This document shows, in pieces, positions 49,228 to 59,459 of a DNA stretch of 64,000 nucleotides. The stretch lies in the NCBI RefSeq assembly GCF_016863195.1, contig NZ_BOOK01000058.1, positions 1-64,000 on the forward strand. The letters run 5' to 3'. Position numbers and translations under genes: made by a program. How positions within the stretch are numbered: the stretch's first letter is position 1; every line of letters starts with the position of its first letter. The notes under the pieces were generated by a model, which was not told the DNA's origin, did not search any database, and worked only from the letters and a program-made list of their open reading frames with translations. This stretch comes from Paraplanobispora takensis. Its GTDB lineage: Bacteria; Actinomycetota; Actinomycetes; Streptosporangiales; Streptosporangiaceae.

Positions 49228-50400
49228 TTACGCCGCCGTGCAGTCGCGCAACGCTATCGCAGGGTCGGGCAGACGATCGACATCGATGCGCTGCCCCCCC
49301 TCGATGAGACGGCGGCCCTGCAGCAGATCGCGCGGCCGGTCCACGGCGAGGACGGCGGCGAGCGTGTCGTCCCCGCTCACCCAGCAGGCCGCCCACCGGC
49401 CCCCGCCGGCCGGGTCGCCGCGCAGGACGAGCCGGGCCCCCTCGTGCCGTCCGGCGTACTGCACCATGTGGCCGAACTGCTCCGACCAGAAGTACGGGAC
49501 CGGGTCGTAGAGGGCCTCCTCGCCCAGCAGGGAGGCCACGGCCGCGTCCGGGGCGCCCAGCGCGGTGTCCCAGTGCTCGACCCGCAGGCGGCGGCCGTAC
49601 CGGCGCGACCACCAGGCCGCGCAGTCGCCCACGGCGACCACCCCGGGCATGGAGGCGCGCAGGTGCTCGTCGACGGCGACGCCGTCGACGAGCTCGATCC
49701 CCGAACCGGCCAGCCATCCCACCGAGGGACGCACGCCGACGCCGGTGACGACGACGTCGGCCTCGACGGCGGAGCCGTCGGCGAGGGTGAGCCCGCCGTG
49801 GTCGACGGAGGCGACCGCGACGCCCAGACGCAGGTCCACGCCCGCCTGGTCGTACCAGGGGGCCGTGTGCGCGCCCACGGGGCCGAGCGCGGCCTCCAGG
49901 GGATGCCCGGCGGCCTCGACGACGGTGACGGGGCATCCGGCCTTGCGGGCGGCGGTGGCGACCTCGGCGCCGATCCAGCCCGCGCCGACGACGGCGACCC
50001 TGGTCTGCGGGGTGAGGCGGGCGCGCAGCGTGAGCGCGTCGTCGATGGTGCGCAGCACGTGCTGCGGCCCCTCGCCGCGCAGCCGAATCGGGCTCGCGCC
50101 GGTGGCGATGACCAGCCCGTCGTAGGCCAGCTCGCCCTCGGTGGTCTCCACCACCCCCTCGCGCAGCCCCTTGGCGGCCACGCCGGGACGGAAGTCCACC
50201 CGCAGGACGTCCAGGTCGGAGTCGACGAGCGTGGAGTCGGCCTGGCCCATCAGGACGGCCTTGGACAACGGCGGACGGTCGTAGGGCCGGTGCGGCTCCT
50301 CTCCGATCAACGTGATCGCACCGCCGTACCCATGAGCGCGCAACGCCTCGACACTCCGAACGCCGGCCAGGCCGGCGCCGACCACCACGACACGGTTCAC
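49228..50400 (-). CDS. FAD/NAD(P)-dependent oxidoreductase (ferredoxin reductase-like)
   Basis: A 390-residue flavoprotein of the class that reduces small iron-sulfur proteins or oxygenase components. The N-terminal FAD fold has VVVVGAGLAGVRSVEALRAHG, RPYDRPPLSK and IATGASP; the NAD fold has VAVVGAGWIGAEVATAARKAG; later VGDCAAWW positions the flavin. A C-terminal reductase domain follows (HWDTALGAPDAAVASLLGE). GTG 50398-50400 is 7 nt from TAGGGT (50408-50413), giving a leaderless message. No ferredoxin or oxygenase gene adjoins it; its partner is unknown. Confidence 0.87.
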   Translation of the reverse strand: MNRVVVVGAGLAGVRSVEALRAHGYGGAITLIGEEPHRPYDRPPLSKAVLMGQADSTLVDSDLDVLRVDFRPGVAAKGLREGVVETTEGELAYDGLVIATGASPIRLRGEGPQHVLRTIDDALTLRARLTPQTRVAVVGAGWIGAEVATAARKAGCPVTVVEAAGHPLEAALGPVGAHTAPWYDQAGVDLRLGVAVASVDHGGLTLADGSAVEADVVVTGVGVRPSVGWLAGSGIELVDGVAVDEHLRASMPGVVAVGDCAAWWSRRYGRRLRVEHWDTALGAPDAAVASLLGEEALYDPVPYFWSEQFGHMVQYAGRHEGARLVLRGDPAGGGRWAACWVSGDDTLAAVLAVDRPRDLLQGRRLIEGGQRIDVDRLPDPAIALRDCTAA

Positions 50401-50494
50401 ACCAGAGACCCTAAGCGGACAAACGTCTCTCCGGCCAACCGCGCCCGGATCTCTCGGATAACGAAACGACCTGCGGGGACCGCGGGCCCGGCCG

Positions 50495-51325
50495 TCACGG
50501 CCAGGGCAGCACCTTCCCGAACTGCACGAGCTCACCGTAGAACGCCGGGTCGAGGCCGGGGTCGAGCGCCAGGTCCAGCAGCGCCACGGCCGCCTCCTGC
50601 GGCGTCTGCGCGCCGGTCATGTCGAACCACGGCCGCGACGACGCGGTGTCGATCATCCCGGGGCAGGTCGCGACGAGCAGGCGGCCGTTCGCCAGGTCCT
50701 CGGTACGCCGCTGCCGGGCGAGGACGCGCACGGCGGCGACCTGACCGACCTTGGAGGGGATGTTGACGAACTCCGGCCAGCCCTCCCCGGCGGCCTCTCC
50801 GGACAGTACGGCGTCGCGCCAGGCCAGCATCGTCGCGTCGATCTCCTCGAGCGTCCCGGCCGCGTCGAAGCGCGGGTGCAGCTCCGGCGGCAGCCGCCGG
50901 AGCCGGCCCAGGGCGCTGGAGACGACGATGTAGCGCCCGCCCGGGCGCAGGACGGGCAGGAAGGCGCGCAGCATCCGCGTCGTGCCGAGGTTGTTGGCGT
51001 CCACGTAGGGGCCGATCACTTCGGCGGGCGTGTCCTCGGGGACGGTGCGGAGATAGTGGTTGGACAGGACGACGTCCACGCCGCCGTGGCCGGTGTGCAG
51101 CTCGCGGGCCAGGGCGGCGACCGCGTCGCCGTCGCGGACGTCGAGCAGGCGCGTCCGCACCTCGGCCCGCGCGCCGGTCACGCGCTCGTGCGCCGCGGCG
51201 ACGCGGTCGGCGTCCCGGCCGGTGAGATAGACCACATCGCCGGGACCGAGCCGCCGGGCGAGTCCTTCGACCAGGGCGAAACCGAGGCCCTGGTTGGCCC
51301 CCGTGACCAGTGCGATCTTGCTCAT
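50495..51325 (-). CDS. Short-chain dehydrogenase/reductase (SDR)
   Basis: An NAD(P)-dependent oxidoreductase of 276 residues. The Rossmann motif TGANQGLGFALVEGLARR is clear, followed by DVRDGDAV and NNLGTTRML. The catalytic YxxxK is not in its standard form: after SSALGRL the tract continues without a clean YxxxK, while FVNIPSKVGQ may contribute the Lys, so it may be an atypical or partly inactive member. ATG 51323-51325 lies 6 nt after TACGCT (51332-51337): leaderless. It is divergent from the thiO riboswitch region. The substrate is unknown. Confidence 0.8.
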   Translation of the reverse strand: MSKIALVTGANQGLGFALVEGLARRLGPGDVVYLTGRDADRVAAAHERVTGARAEVRTRLLDVRDGDAVAALARELHTGHGGVDVVLSNHYLRTVPEDTPAEVIGPYVDANNLGTTRMLRAFLPVLRPGGRYIVVSSALGRLRRLPPELHPRFDAAGTLEEIDATMLAWRDAVLSGEAAGEGWPEFVNIPSKVGQVAAVRVLARQRRTEDLANGRLLVATCPGMIDTASSRPWFDMTGAQTPQEAAVALLDLALDPGLDPAFYGELVQFGKVLPWP

Positions 51326-51570
51326 GCCGGGAGCGTAGGCTCGCCCCCGCACGGGGACAAGCGAGCATCCCGCACGGCAGCCATGCCGCCGGCGCATGGC
51401 TCGGCTCCGCGGGCCGCCTCGCACCGGGTCCGGGACGGGCGCTCCGCGAGGCGCGGAGGGAGAAGCCCGGCGGAGCTGCGACGACCGGTGGCGACGCGAC
51501 GGGGCGGCGCCGGGGCGGGAGTGCGGGAAAGCGTGGTCCGCGACAGGCTCTAAGGTGGAGACGTCAGACG

Positions 51571-51660
51571 CGCGGGAGCCCGGCGTGCACCGGGCTGAGA
51601 GGAGGGCTGCGGGCCCTCGACCGCCACCGACCTGATCCGGGTCATGCCGGCGAAGGGAGC
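51571..51660 (+). promoter_or_regulatory. TPP riboswitch (THI element)
   Basis: The 5' half contains CGGGAGCCCGG...ACCGGGCUGAGAGG (the CUGAGA core) and the 3' half ACCUGAUCCGGGUCAUGCCGGCGAAGGGA (ACCUGAUC core plus the GCGNAGGGA end), with a variable stem between. Both halves match the TPP aptamer well. A TAAGGT -10 (51551-51556) lies upstream. The GGGAG at its 3' end is the probable ribosome site of thiO, so TPP would control translation. Confidence 0.93.
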
Positions 51661-51670
51661 GAAGCGACCT

Positions 51671-53265
51671 ATGTCTCACACGGTCCCCCACCACGACGTC
51701 CCCGTCCCCGCGGGGGACGGCTCAGCCGTACCCGATCCCCCGGGCGACACCCCCACCGGAGTCGCACCGGGTCCCTCCGGTGACGCCCTCTCCGAAGCCG
51801 CACCGGGTCTCTCCGACGGCACCTCCACCGGAGCCGCATCGGCGCTCCCGGGAGGCGCCCTCTCCGGGTACGGCCCGGCCGCACCGGCCCAGCGCGGCGA
51901 CCCCGGTCCATCCGCGTCCGCCCACCGCGGCGACCCCGCGCCGGGCGCGCCGTACGACGTCCTGCTGGTCGGCGGGGGGATCATCGGGCTGTCGGTCGCC
52001 TGGCGGGCGGCGCGGCGCGGGCTGCGGGTGGCGGTGGTGGATCCGGCGCCCGCCGGCGGGGCCTCGCACGCCGCGGCGGGGATGCTCGCGCCGGTGAGCG
52101 AGGTGACCTACACCGAGGAGCCGCTGCTGCGGCTGGGCCTGGCGTCGCTGGCACGCTGGCCCGCCTTCGCCGCCGAGCTCGCCGAGGACAGCGGCCACGA
52201 CCTCGACTACCGCACCGAGGGCACGCTGGACGTCGCCTTCGGCGCCGACGACCTGGCGGCCCTGGACGAGCTCGCGACCTTCATGGGCAGGCTCGGGCTG
52301 CCGTTCGAGCGGCTGACCGGCCGCGAGTGCCGCCGGCTGGAGCCCATGCTCGCCCCCGCCGTCCGCGGCGGCCTGCTCGCTCCGGGGGACGCCTGGGTGG
52401 ATCCCCGGCGGGTCACCCGGGCCCTGCTGGCCGCGCTGGAGCGGCTGGGGGTCACCATGATCGCCGCCCGGGCGGCCGGGCTGGAGCACTCCGGCGAGAC
52501 GGTCACCGGCGTACGGCTGGCGCCCGAGGCTCCGGCCTCCGCTCCCGGCTCCGGCGTCCCCGAGACCGTCGCCTTCCCCGGATCATCCCCGGGTTCCGCC
52601 GAGACCGCCGATCCCCCCGGGGCCGCCTCCGGTGCCGCCGAGGCCTCCCCCGGACCCTTCCGGGGCTCCGCCGAGACCGCCGGTCCCCCCGGACCCGCCT
52701 CCGCTTCGCCCGGTGCCGGCCCCGCCGGACGGGTGGTCCCCGCCCGGCGGGTGATCCTGGCGGCCGGGGCCTGGTCGGGGGCGATGGAAGGGCTGCCGCC
52801 GCGGGCGCTCCCGCCGGTCAGGCCGGTCAAGGGCCAGATCATGCGGCTGCGCTCCCCCGCGCCGATCCTGGGGCGGTGCGTCCGCGGGGTGGTGCACGGC
52901 TCGTCCGTCTACCTCGTGCCGCGCGGCGACGGGGAGCTGGTGGTCGGGGCCACCCAGGAGGAGCTGGGCTTCGACACCCGGGTGACCGCCGGGGGCCTGT
53001 GGGAGCTGCTGCGCGACGCCCGGGAGCTGGTGCCGGGGGTGACCGAGCTGGAGGTGGCCGACGTGGTGGCGGGGCTGCGTCCCGGAACCCCGGACAACCT
53101 GCCGCTGGTCGGCCCGGCGGCCCCGCCGGGCCTGTCCATGGCCACCGGCCATCACCGGGGCGGCGTGCTGCTGGCCCCGCTCACCGCGGCCCTCCTCGTG
53201 GACGAGGTGGGCGACGACGAAGGACTGGCGGCGCTCTGCTCGCCCCTCCGCTTCCAGGAGCAGCG

Positions 53266-53269
<4 letters not shown>
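51671..53269 (+). CDS. thiO: Glycine oxidase ThiO
   Basis: FAD enzyme that oxidises glycine to the imine used for thiazole synthesis. The core is standard: YDVLLVGGGIIGLSVAWRAARRG (about residues 95-117), ASHAAAGMLAPVSE, the FAD-binding VILAAGAWSG, and a C-terminal GLRPGTPDNLPLVG. Two parts are not: residues 1-94 are a disordered Pro/Gly/Ala/Ser-rich extension, and a similar low-complexity insert of about 70 residues (roughly 284-355) interrupts the middle. The insert contains a 24-residue tandem repeat (GSAETADPPG, then GSAETAGPPG). These make it 532 residues instead of about 370. ATG 51671 follows the riboswitch. The stop overlaps thiS by 4 bp. Confidence 0.9.
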
Positions 53270-54229
<960 letters not shown>

Positions 54230-54303
54230 CCGAACACCACGTCTCAGCATCGGTTTGGGCCGTCATCACTAGGGAATGGCAAAACGCCCGTAAACTCGGG
54301 CGG

Positions 54304-56250
54304 GTGGACACGACGCTAACCGACCCCCTTGTCGGGAAACTCCTCGACGGGCGTTACCGCGTTGAGTCCCGGATCGCCCGGGGTGGCATGGCGACCGTCT
54401 ACCTCGCCCTGGACGTCCGGCTCGACCGCACGGTCGCCGTCAAGGTGATGCATCGATCCCTCGCCGAGGACCCCGCCTTCGTGCGGCGGTTCATCGGCGA
54501 GGCCAAGTCGGTGGCGAGCCTCTCCCACCCGAACGTGGTGCACGTCTTCGACCAGGGGACCGACGGCGACAACGTCTATCTCTCGATGGAGTACGTGCCC
54601 GGGCGCACGCTGCGCGACGTGCTGCGCGACCGGGGCAGGCTGCCCGCCCGCGAGGCGCTGGAGGTCATGATCCCGGTGCTCGCCGCCCTGGGCGCCGCGC
54701 ACCAGACGGGGCTGATCCACCGGGACGTCAAGCCGGAGAACGTGCTGCTCAGCGATGACGGCCGGGTCAAGGTCGTGGACTTCGGCCTGGCGCGCGCCAT
54801 CGAGTCGACCAACCAGACCCGCACCGGCGTCATGATCGGCACGATCGGCTACATGTCCCCCGAGCAGGTGGCCTCCGGCACCGCCGACGCGCGCAGCGAC
54901 GTCTACGCGGCCGGGATCATGCTGTTCGAGCTCCTCACCGGCCGCCAGCCGTACGAGGGCGAGACCCCGATGTCGGTGGCCTACCGGCACGTGCACGACA
55001 CCGTGCCGGCCCCCTCGTCGCTGGTGCCGGGCTGTCCCCCGCTGCTGGACACGCTGGTGGCCCAGGCGACCTCCCGCGACCCCGCGACCCGCCCGGCGGA
55101 CGCCACGGCGCTGCTGGTGGCCGCTGTGGACGCGCACCGGATGCTGCCCCGGGACAGCGGGCCGATCCCGTCGGGGCCGGTCGCCTCGTTCGCGAGCGGC
55201 CCGGTGCCGGGCGCGCCGGGTGTGCCGCCCTCCCCGGCCGCGACGCCCAACCACACCCTGGTCCAGCCGCGCGCCGAGCTGCCCACCGGCCCGGCCGCCG
55301 ACCTGTCGGCGCCCGAGGCGCCGGCGCGCCGGAGGTTCCGGCCGAACTGGTTCCTGGTCGGCCTGGCCGTCGTGATGATCATCGCGGTCGGCGTGACCGG
55401 CTGGATGTTCTCCCGGACGAGCACGATCAAGGTGCCGCAGCTGCTCGACAAGAACCTCACCCTCGCGGTGAGCGAGGCCAAGCAGGCGGGCTTCGTCGTC
55501 GAGGTCGGCAAGGAGGAGCACGACGAGAAGGTCACCAAGGGCAACGTGCTGAAGGTCGACCCCGTCCCCGGCACCGAGGCGGAGCCCGGCTCCAAGCTGG
55601 TCATCGTCGCCTCGGCCGGCCCCAAGCGCGTGAACGTGCCGAACGTGGTGGGTCTCAGCGAGGCCGAGGCCCGCACGAGGCTGGCCGAGTCGAAGCTGGT
55701 CGTCGACGACGTCAAGAAGCAGGCCAGCGAGACCGTGCCGCGCGGTCAGGTGATGCGGACCAGCCCGGCCGTGGGCAACCCGGTCAAGGAGGGCACCAAG
55801 GTCGACCTGATCATGAGCGCCGGCCTGCTGATGCCCGACGTCATGGGCATGCCCCGCGACGAGGCGGCGAACCTGCTGAGCAGCGCCGGGTTCACCCCCG
55901 AGTTCACCGAGCAGACCGACTCCGCGCAGCCGTGCACGATCATCGCCCAGGACCCCCGGCCCGGCCGGGAGGTCGACAAGGGGCAGGTGGTACGGCTGAC
56001 GCTGTCGGCGTGCAACAACGGCGAGTGGCACTGGCCGTGGGAGAACAACGGCGAGAACGTCACCGACGAGAACGTCATCCAGATCCCGAACGTGATGTTC
56101 AAGGACGTGCGGGCCGCGCGCGACGAGCTGCGCGCGGCCGGGTTCAAGGTGAAGATCAGGAATCCCGTGAACCGTGGCCGGGTGCTGGCCCAGCGCCCGC
56201 CCGGCGGCCAGCAGAGCCCGCCCGGCACCGAGGTGACCATCTGGCACTGA
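54304..56250 (+). CDS. Membrane Ser/Thr protein kinase with four PASTA domains
   Basis: A 648-residue kinase of the PknB/PknL type. The kinase domain (about residues 18-275) has Gly-loop ARGGMATVYLA, Lys47, HRDVKPEN with Asp141, DFGLA (159-163) and the activation loop. A Pro-rich linker, one membrane helix (about 350-369) and four PASTA repeats (about 375-440, 443-508, 509-575, 596-648) follow, the last separated by a Trp/Asn-rich spacer. PASTA repeats bind muropeptides, so it likely reports on wall growth. GTG 54304 is 7 nt from a TAAACT box (54291-54296): leaderless. In mycobacteria the PknL kinase occupies this place but lacks PASTA domains. Confidence 0.93.
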   Translation: MDTTLTDPLVGKLLDGRYRVESRIARGGMATVYLALDVRLDRTVAVKVMHRSLAEDPAFVRRFIGEAKSVASLSHPNVVHVFDQGTDGDNVYLSMEYVPGRTLRDVLRDRGRLPAREALEVMIPVLAALGAAHQTGLIHRDVKPENVLLSDDGRVKVVDFGLARAIESTNQTRTGVMIGTIGYMSPEQVASGTADARSDVYAAGIMLFELLTGRQPYEGETPMSVAYRHVHDTVPAPSSLVPGCPPLLDTLVAQATSRDPATRPADATALLVAAVDAHRMLPRDSGPIPSGPVASFASGPVPGAPGVPPSPAATPNHTLVQPRAELPTGPAADLSAPEAPARRRFRPNWFLVGLAVVMIIAVGVTGWMFSRTSTIKVPQLLDKNLTLAVSEAKQAGFVVEVGKEEHDEKVTKGNVLKVDPVPGTEAEPGSKLVIVASAGPKRVNVPNVVGLSEAEARTRLAESKLVVDDVKKQASETVPRGQVMRTSPAVGNPVKEGTKVDLIMSAGLLMPDVMGMPRDEAANLLSSAGFTPEFTEQTDSAQPCTIIAQDPRPGREVDKGQVVRLTLSACNNGEWHWPWENNGENVTDENVIQIPNVMFKDVRAARDELRAAGFKVKIRNPVNRGRVLAQRPPGGQQSPPGTEVTIWH

Positions 56251-56285
56251 GCCCTCAGCACTGAGCCCTCGGCACTGAGCCGCCG
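56244..56285 (+). repeat. 14-bp tandem repeat over the kinase stop codon
   Basis: Three units of GCACTGAGCCCTC(A/G), starting 56244, 56258 and 56272, run through the last codons and the stop of the kinase gene; the third is imperfect. Each unit contains an in-frame TGA, so extra copies would not change the protein. Confidence 0.6.
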
Positions 56286-56336
56286 GAACCGGGCACCGGA
56301 GGGCTCCGCGGGGCTCCGGCTTGGTAGCCTCCCCCG

Positions 56337-57062
56337 GTGAACCGCATTCAGCTCGCCGACGGGATCCACGCCGCCTTCACCGACCGGCACGGCGGGGTGA
56401 GCGCCCCGCCGTACGGCAGCCGCAACCTCGGCGGGGGCGTGGGCGACGATCCCGGGGCGGTCGCGCGCAACCGGGACAAGACCGCAGCCGACCTCGGGGT
56501 GGACCCCGCCCGGGTGGTCATGATGCGGCAGGTGCACGGCGCCGGCGTCCGCCACGTCACCGAGCCGTTCGGGGACGACCCGCCCGAGCTCGACGCGGTC
56601 TGCACCGACGTCCCCGGGCTGGCGCTGAGCGTGCTGGTGGCCGACTGCGCCCCGGTGCTGCTGGCCGACCCGGTGGCCCGGCTCGTCGGCGGCGCGCACT
56701 CGGGACGGCCCGGCACTCTGGCGGGAGTGGTCCCCGCGCTGGTCGCGGCGATGGCCGAGCGCGGCGCCGACCCGGCCGGGATGATCGCACTGGTCGGGCC
56801 GGCCGCGTGCGGGCTGTGCTACGAGGTCCCGGCCGCGATGCGGGAGGAGGTGGCCGGGGCGGTCCCGGAGGCCTGGGCGAGCACCCGGGCGGGCACGCCC
56901 GCGGTGGACCTGCGGGCGGCGATCACCGCGCAGCTCGCCCGCGCGGGCGTCGGCGACGTCCGGCACGACGCACGCTGCACCATCGAGTCACCCGAACTGT
57001 TCTCCCACCGCAGGCAGCGCCCGACCGGCCGCTTCGCCGGATACGTCTGGCTGGAGGACTGA
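56337..57062 (+). CDS. pgeF: PgeF-like laccase-domain protein (peptidoglycan editing factor family)
   Basis: A 241-residue YfiH/PgeF-fold protein that removes wrongly built murein precursors or acts as a polyphenol oxidase-like enzyme. Conserved parts are HAAFTDRHGGVS, MMRQVHGAGV, VADCAPVLLADP with the metal Cys, and HDARCTIESPELFSHRR. The usual HAGWRG motif reads HSGRPG, keeping the His and first Gly but losing the Trp. GTG 56337 lies 6 nt after a TAGCCT box (56325-56330) and is leaderless. It directly follows the PASTA kinase gene, which may relate to wall maintenance (inference). Confidence 0.88.
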   Translation: MNRIQLADGIHAAFTDRHGGVSAPPYGSRNLGGGVGDDPGAVARNRDKTAADLGVDPARVVMMRQVHGAGVRHVTEPFGDDPPELDAVCTDVPGLALSVLVADCAPVLLADPVARLVGGAHSGRPGTLAGVVPALVAAMAERGADPAGMIALVGPAACGLCYEVPAAMREEVAGAVPEAWASTRAGTPAVDLRAAITAQLARAGVGDVRHDARCTIESPELFSHRRQRPTGRFAGYVWLED

Positions 57063-57133
57063 GCCCCGGCCCCGATCGCCCTGCCGCCGCCGATCTCCGC
57101 ACCGCCCGCACCCGGCCCACGGGAAAGCCGGTC

Positions 57134-58087
57134 CTATGCCCCGCCGAGGAGGCCGTGCAGGCGGACGCGGGCCAGACCGCCGTCGGGGTAGATGTCGACC
57201 CGGACGTGGGTGGCGGGGCGGGCGTTCCCGATGCGGAAGCGGTGCGGGGTGTCGGGCTGCAGGCGGGTCCTCGGCAGCAGCTCGAACTCCTGCCCGTCCG
57301 CGCCGATGCCGGTGAGGGAGGCCCAGCCGGGGGCGTTGAACAGCAGGTTCCTGGTGTCGATCTCGGCGAGCTTGACCACTCCCGTGCCCGCCAGGCGGAT
57401 CAGCAGCCAGTCGTTGCCCCCGTCGCGGCGGCGCGCGGTCTCCCAGCCCTCGGCCTGGTGGCGGGCCAGGCCGGGGGCGATGACGTTGTTGGGCGAAGAG
57501 TAGAACTCGTCGGAGCAGCCGGTGACCAGCGCCCCGTTCTCCAGCGCGGCCAGGTCGAGGCTCAGGCCGTCGTAGAGCGACAGGTCGGGGCGGACCTCGC
57601 CGTGCACGCGCAGCCGGGCGATGCCCCCGTCGGGGAACATGTTCAGCCGGACGTGGGTGTGGCGGCGCTCGTCGGCCACCTCGAAGAAGTGCTCGGCGTC
57701 GCCCTTGAGGTCGCTCCTGGGGACGATCTCCGTCCACTCGGCGGCCTGGAGCTCGGCGGGCGTGGGGTGGCCCTCCACCGCCGCCGCCTCCACCGAGGCG
57801 TGCGGCGGGTAGTTGCCCTTGAACCAGGCGGTGTCGATCACGACGCCGCGGATCACGCCGGGCAGGCCGAGGCGGACCAGCGCCCAGTCGTGGCCGGGCT
57901 CGCGGCGGCGGCGGGTCTCCCAGCCGTCGTACACCTGCCCCTTGGCGCCGAAGGTCTCCGCCTGGAAACCGGGGCGGCCGGGGCGGATCAGGCTCTCCTT
58001 CTCGGCGAAGGACTCGTCGTTGGCCGCGACGACGGACCCGCCGAAGGTGCGCAGGGCCAGGTCGGGCAGGCGGGTGAAATCGCTCAC
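57134..58087 (-). CDS. alc: Allantoicase
   Basis: Hydrolyses allantoate to ureidoglycolate and urea. The 317-residue protein is a tandem of two jelly-roll allantoicase domains: the first from the start (LRTFGGSVVAANDESFAEKESLI, DGWETRRRREPGHDWALVRLG), the second from about residue 165 (SDEFYSSPNNVIAPG, GWETARRRDGGNDWLLIRLAG), each with TH(V)RL/D.FPDGG-like strands. It is the last gene of the allantoin operon, 34 bp after allB. No ureidoglycolate lyase was found in the window, so the next step must be encoded elsewhere. Confidence 0.92.
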   Translation of the reverse strand: MSDFTRLPDLALRTFGGSVVAANDESFAEKESLIRPGRPGFQAETFGAKGQVYDGWETRRRREPGHDWALVRLGLPGVIRGVVIDTAWFKGNYPPHASVEAAAVEGHPTPAELQAAEWTEIVPRSDLKGDAEHFFEVADERRHTHVRLNMFPDGGIARLRVHGEVRPDLSLYDGLSLDLAALENGALVTGCSDEFYSSPNNVIAPGLARHQAEGWETARRRDGGNDWLLIRLAGTGVVKLAEIDTRNLLFNAPGWASLTGIGADGQEFELLPRTRLQPDTPHRFRIGNARPATHVRVDIYPDGGLARVRLHGLLGGA

Positions 58088-58121
58088 GGGAGAGCCTTTC
58101 TGGTAGGTGGAACGGGACCGG

Positions 58122-59441
58122 TCAGAGCAGGTTCCCGTGCGGGGTGTCCCGTACGGCCCGGCCGCGCAGCCAGGTGGTGCGCACGACGCCGGAGAGAGTC
58201 CTGCCGTGGTAGGGCGTGACCGGGTTGCGGTGGTGCAGGGCGGCGGCGTCCACGGTCTGGGCCGCGCCGGGGTCGAAGGCGACCAGGTCTGCGTCGTTGC
58301 CCGCGGCGATGCTTCCCTTGCCGCCCGGCCCGGGGCCGCTCCTCTTGCCGTCCAGATCGGCCAGGGCCGCCGGGGCGCCGGCCATCCAGCGCACCACGTC
58401 CCCCAGGCCGTGCCCGCGCCGGGACGCCTCGGTCCAGATGGCGGACAGGCCGAGCTGGAGGGAGGAGATCCCGCCCCAGGCGGCGGCGAAGTCGGGCACC
58501 TTCAGCTCCGGGGTGGACGGGGAGTGGTCGGAGACGACGCAGTCGAGCACCCCGGCGGCCAGGCCCGCCCACAGCTCGTCGCGGTTGGCCTCGCCGCGGA
58601 TCGGCGGGCAGCACTTGAACTGCGTGGCGCCCTCGGGCACCTGCTCGGCGGCCAGCGTCAGATAGTGCGGGCAGGTCTCGGCGGTGATCCGCACGCCCTC
58701 GCGCCGGGCCTGGGCCAGCGGCTCCAGGCACAGCGCGGACGACACGTGCAGGATGTGCGCCCGCACTCCGGTCTCCCGGGCCAGCGCGATGACCCGCTCG
58801 ACGGCGCGCCGCTCGGACTCGCCGGGCCGGGAGCCGAGGAACTCGGCGTAGCCGGGCCCGGCGGGGTCGGCCAGCAGTTCGGGGTCCTCGGCGTGCACGA
58901 TCAGCAGGCCGTCGAAGGAGGCGATCTCGGCCATGACCGCCCGCAGCTCCGCCGCGCCGAGGGGCGGGAACTCCTCCACCCCCGAGGGGGACAGGAAGCA
59001 CTTGAACCCGCGCACGCCCGCCTCGTGCAGGGGCCGCAGGTGCGCCAGGTTGCCCGGGATCGCGCCGCCCCAGAAGGCGACGTCGACCGCGCACCGGCCC
59101 GCCGCGGCGGCCCGCTTGGCCTCCAGCGCGGGCACGTCCACGGTCGGCGGCAGCGAGTTGAGCGGCATGTCCACGATCGTGGTCACCCCGCCCGCGGCGG
59201 CGGCCCGGGTGGCGGAGGCGAAGCCCTCCCAGTGGGTGCGGCCGGGCTCGTTGACGTGGACGTGGCTGTCCACGAGGCCGGGCAGCAGGGCGACGTCGCC
59301 GAGGTCCACCCGTTCGGCCGCCTCGGGGGCGGCGTCCGGCGCGTGGATCCCGGTGATCCTCCCGTCCCGTACGGCGACCGCCGCGGGCCGCTCCCCGTCG
59401 GGCAGTACGGCCCTGCGGGAGGTGATGACCAGATCGTGCAT
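58122..59441 (-). CDS. allB: Allantoinase
   Basis: Opens the ring of allantoin to allantoate. The 439-residue amidohydrolase has HxH in GLVDSHVHVNEPGRTHWEG, the carboxylated Lys in GVRGFKCFLSPSG, HAEDPE, HILHVSSALCLE, ETCPHYLTL and the catalytic Asp in CVVSDHSPSTPELK. It is an allantoinase rather than a dihydroorotase because of this HVNEPG...W pattern and its operon. ATG 59439-59441 begins 18 bp after the glxK stop, whose order glxK-allB-alc is co-directional. Confidence 0.92.
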   Translation of the reverse strand: MHDLVITSRRAVLPDGERPAAVAVRDGRITGIHAPDAAPEAAERVDLGDVALLPGLVDSHVHVNEPGRTHWEGFASATRAAAAGGVTTIVDMPLNSLPPTVDVPALEAKRAAAAGRCAVDVAFWGGAIPGNLAHLRPLHEAGVRGFKCFLSPSGVEEFPPLGAAELRAVMAEIASFDGLLIVHAEDPELLADPAGPGYAEFLGSRPGESERRAVERVIALARETGVRAHILHVSSALCLEPLAQARREGVRITAETCPHYLTLAAEQVPEGATQFKCCPPIRGEANRDELWAGLAAGVLDCVVSDHSPSTPELKVPDFAAAWGGISSLQLGLSAIWTEASRRGHGLGDVVRWMAGAPAALADLDGKRSGPGPGGKGSIAAGNDADLVAFDPGAAQTVDAAALHHRNPVTPYHGRTLSGVVRTTWLRGRAVRDTPHGNLL

Positions 59442-59459
59442 GTGTGACTCCTCGTCTCC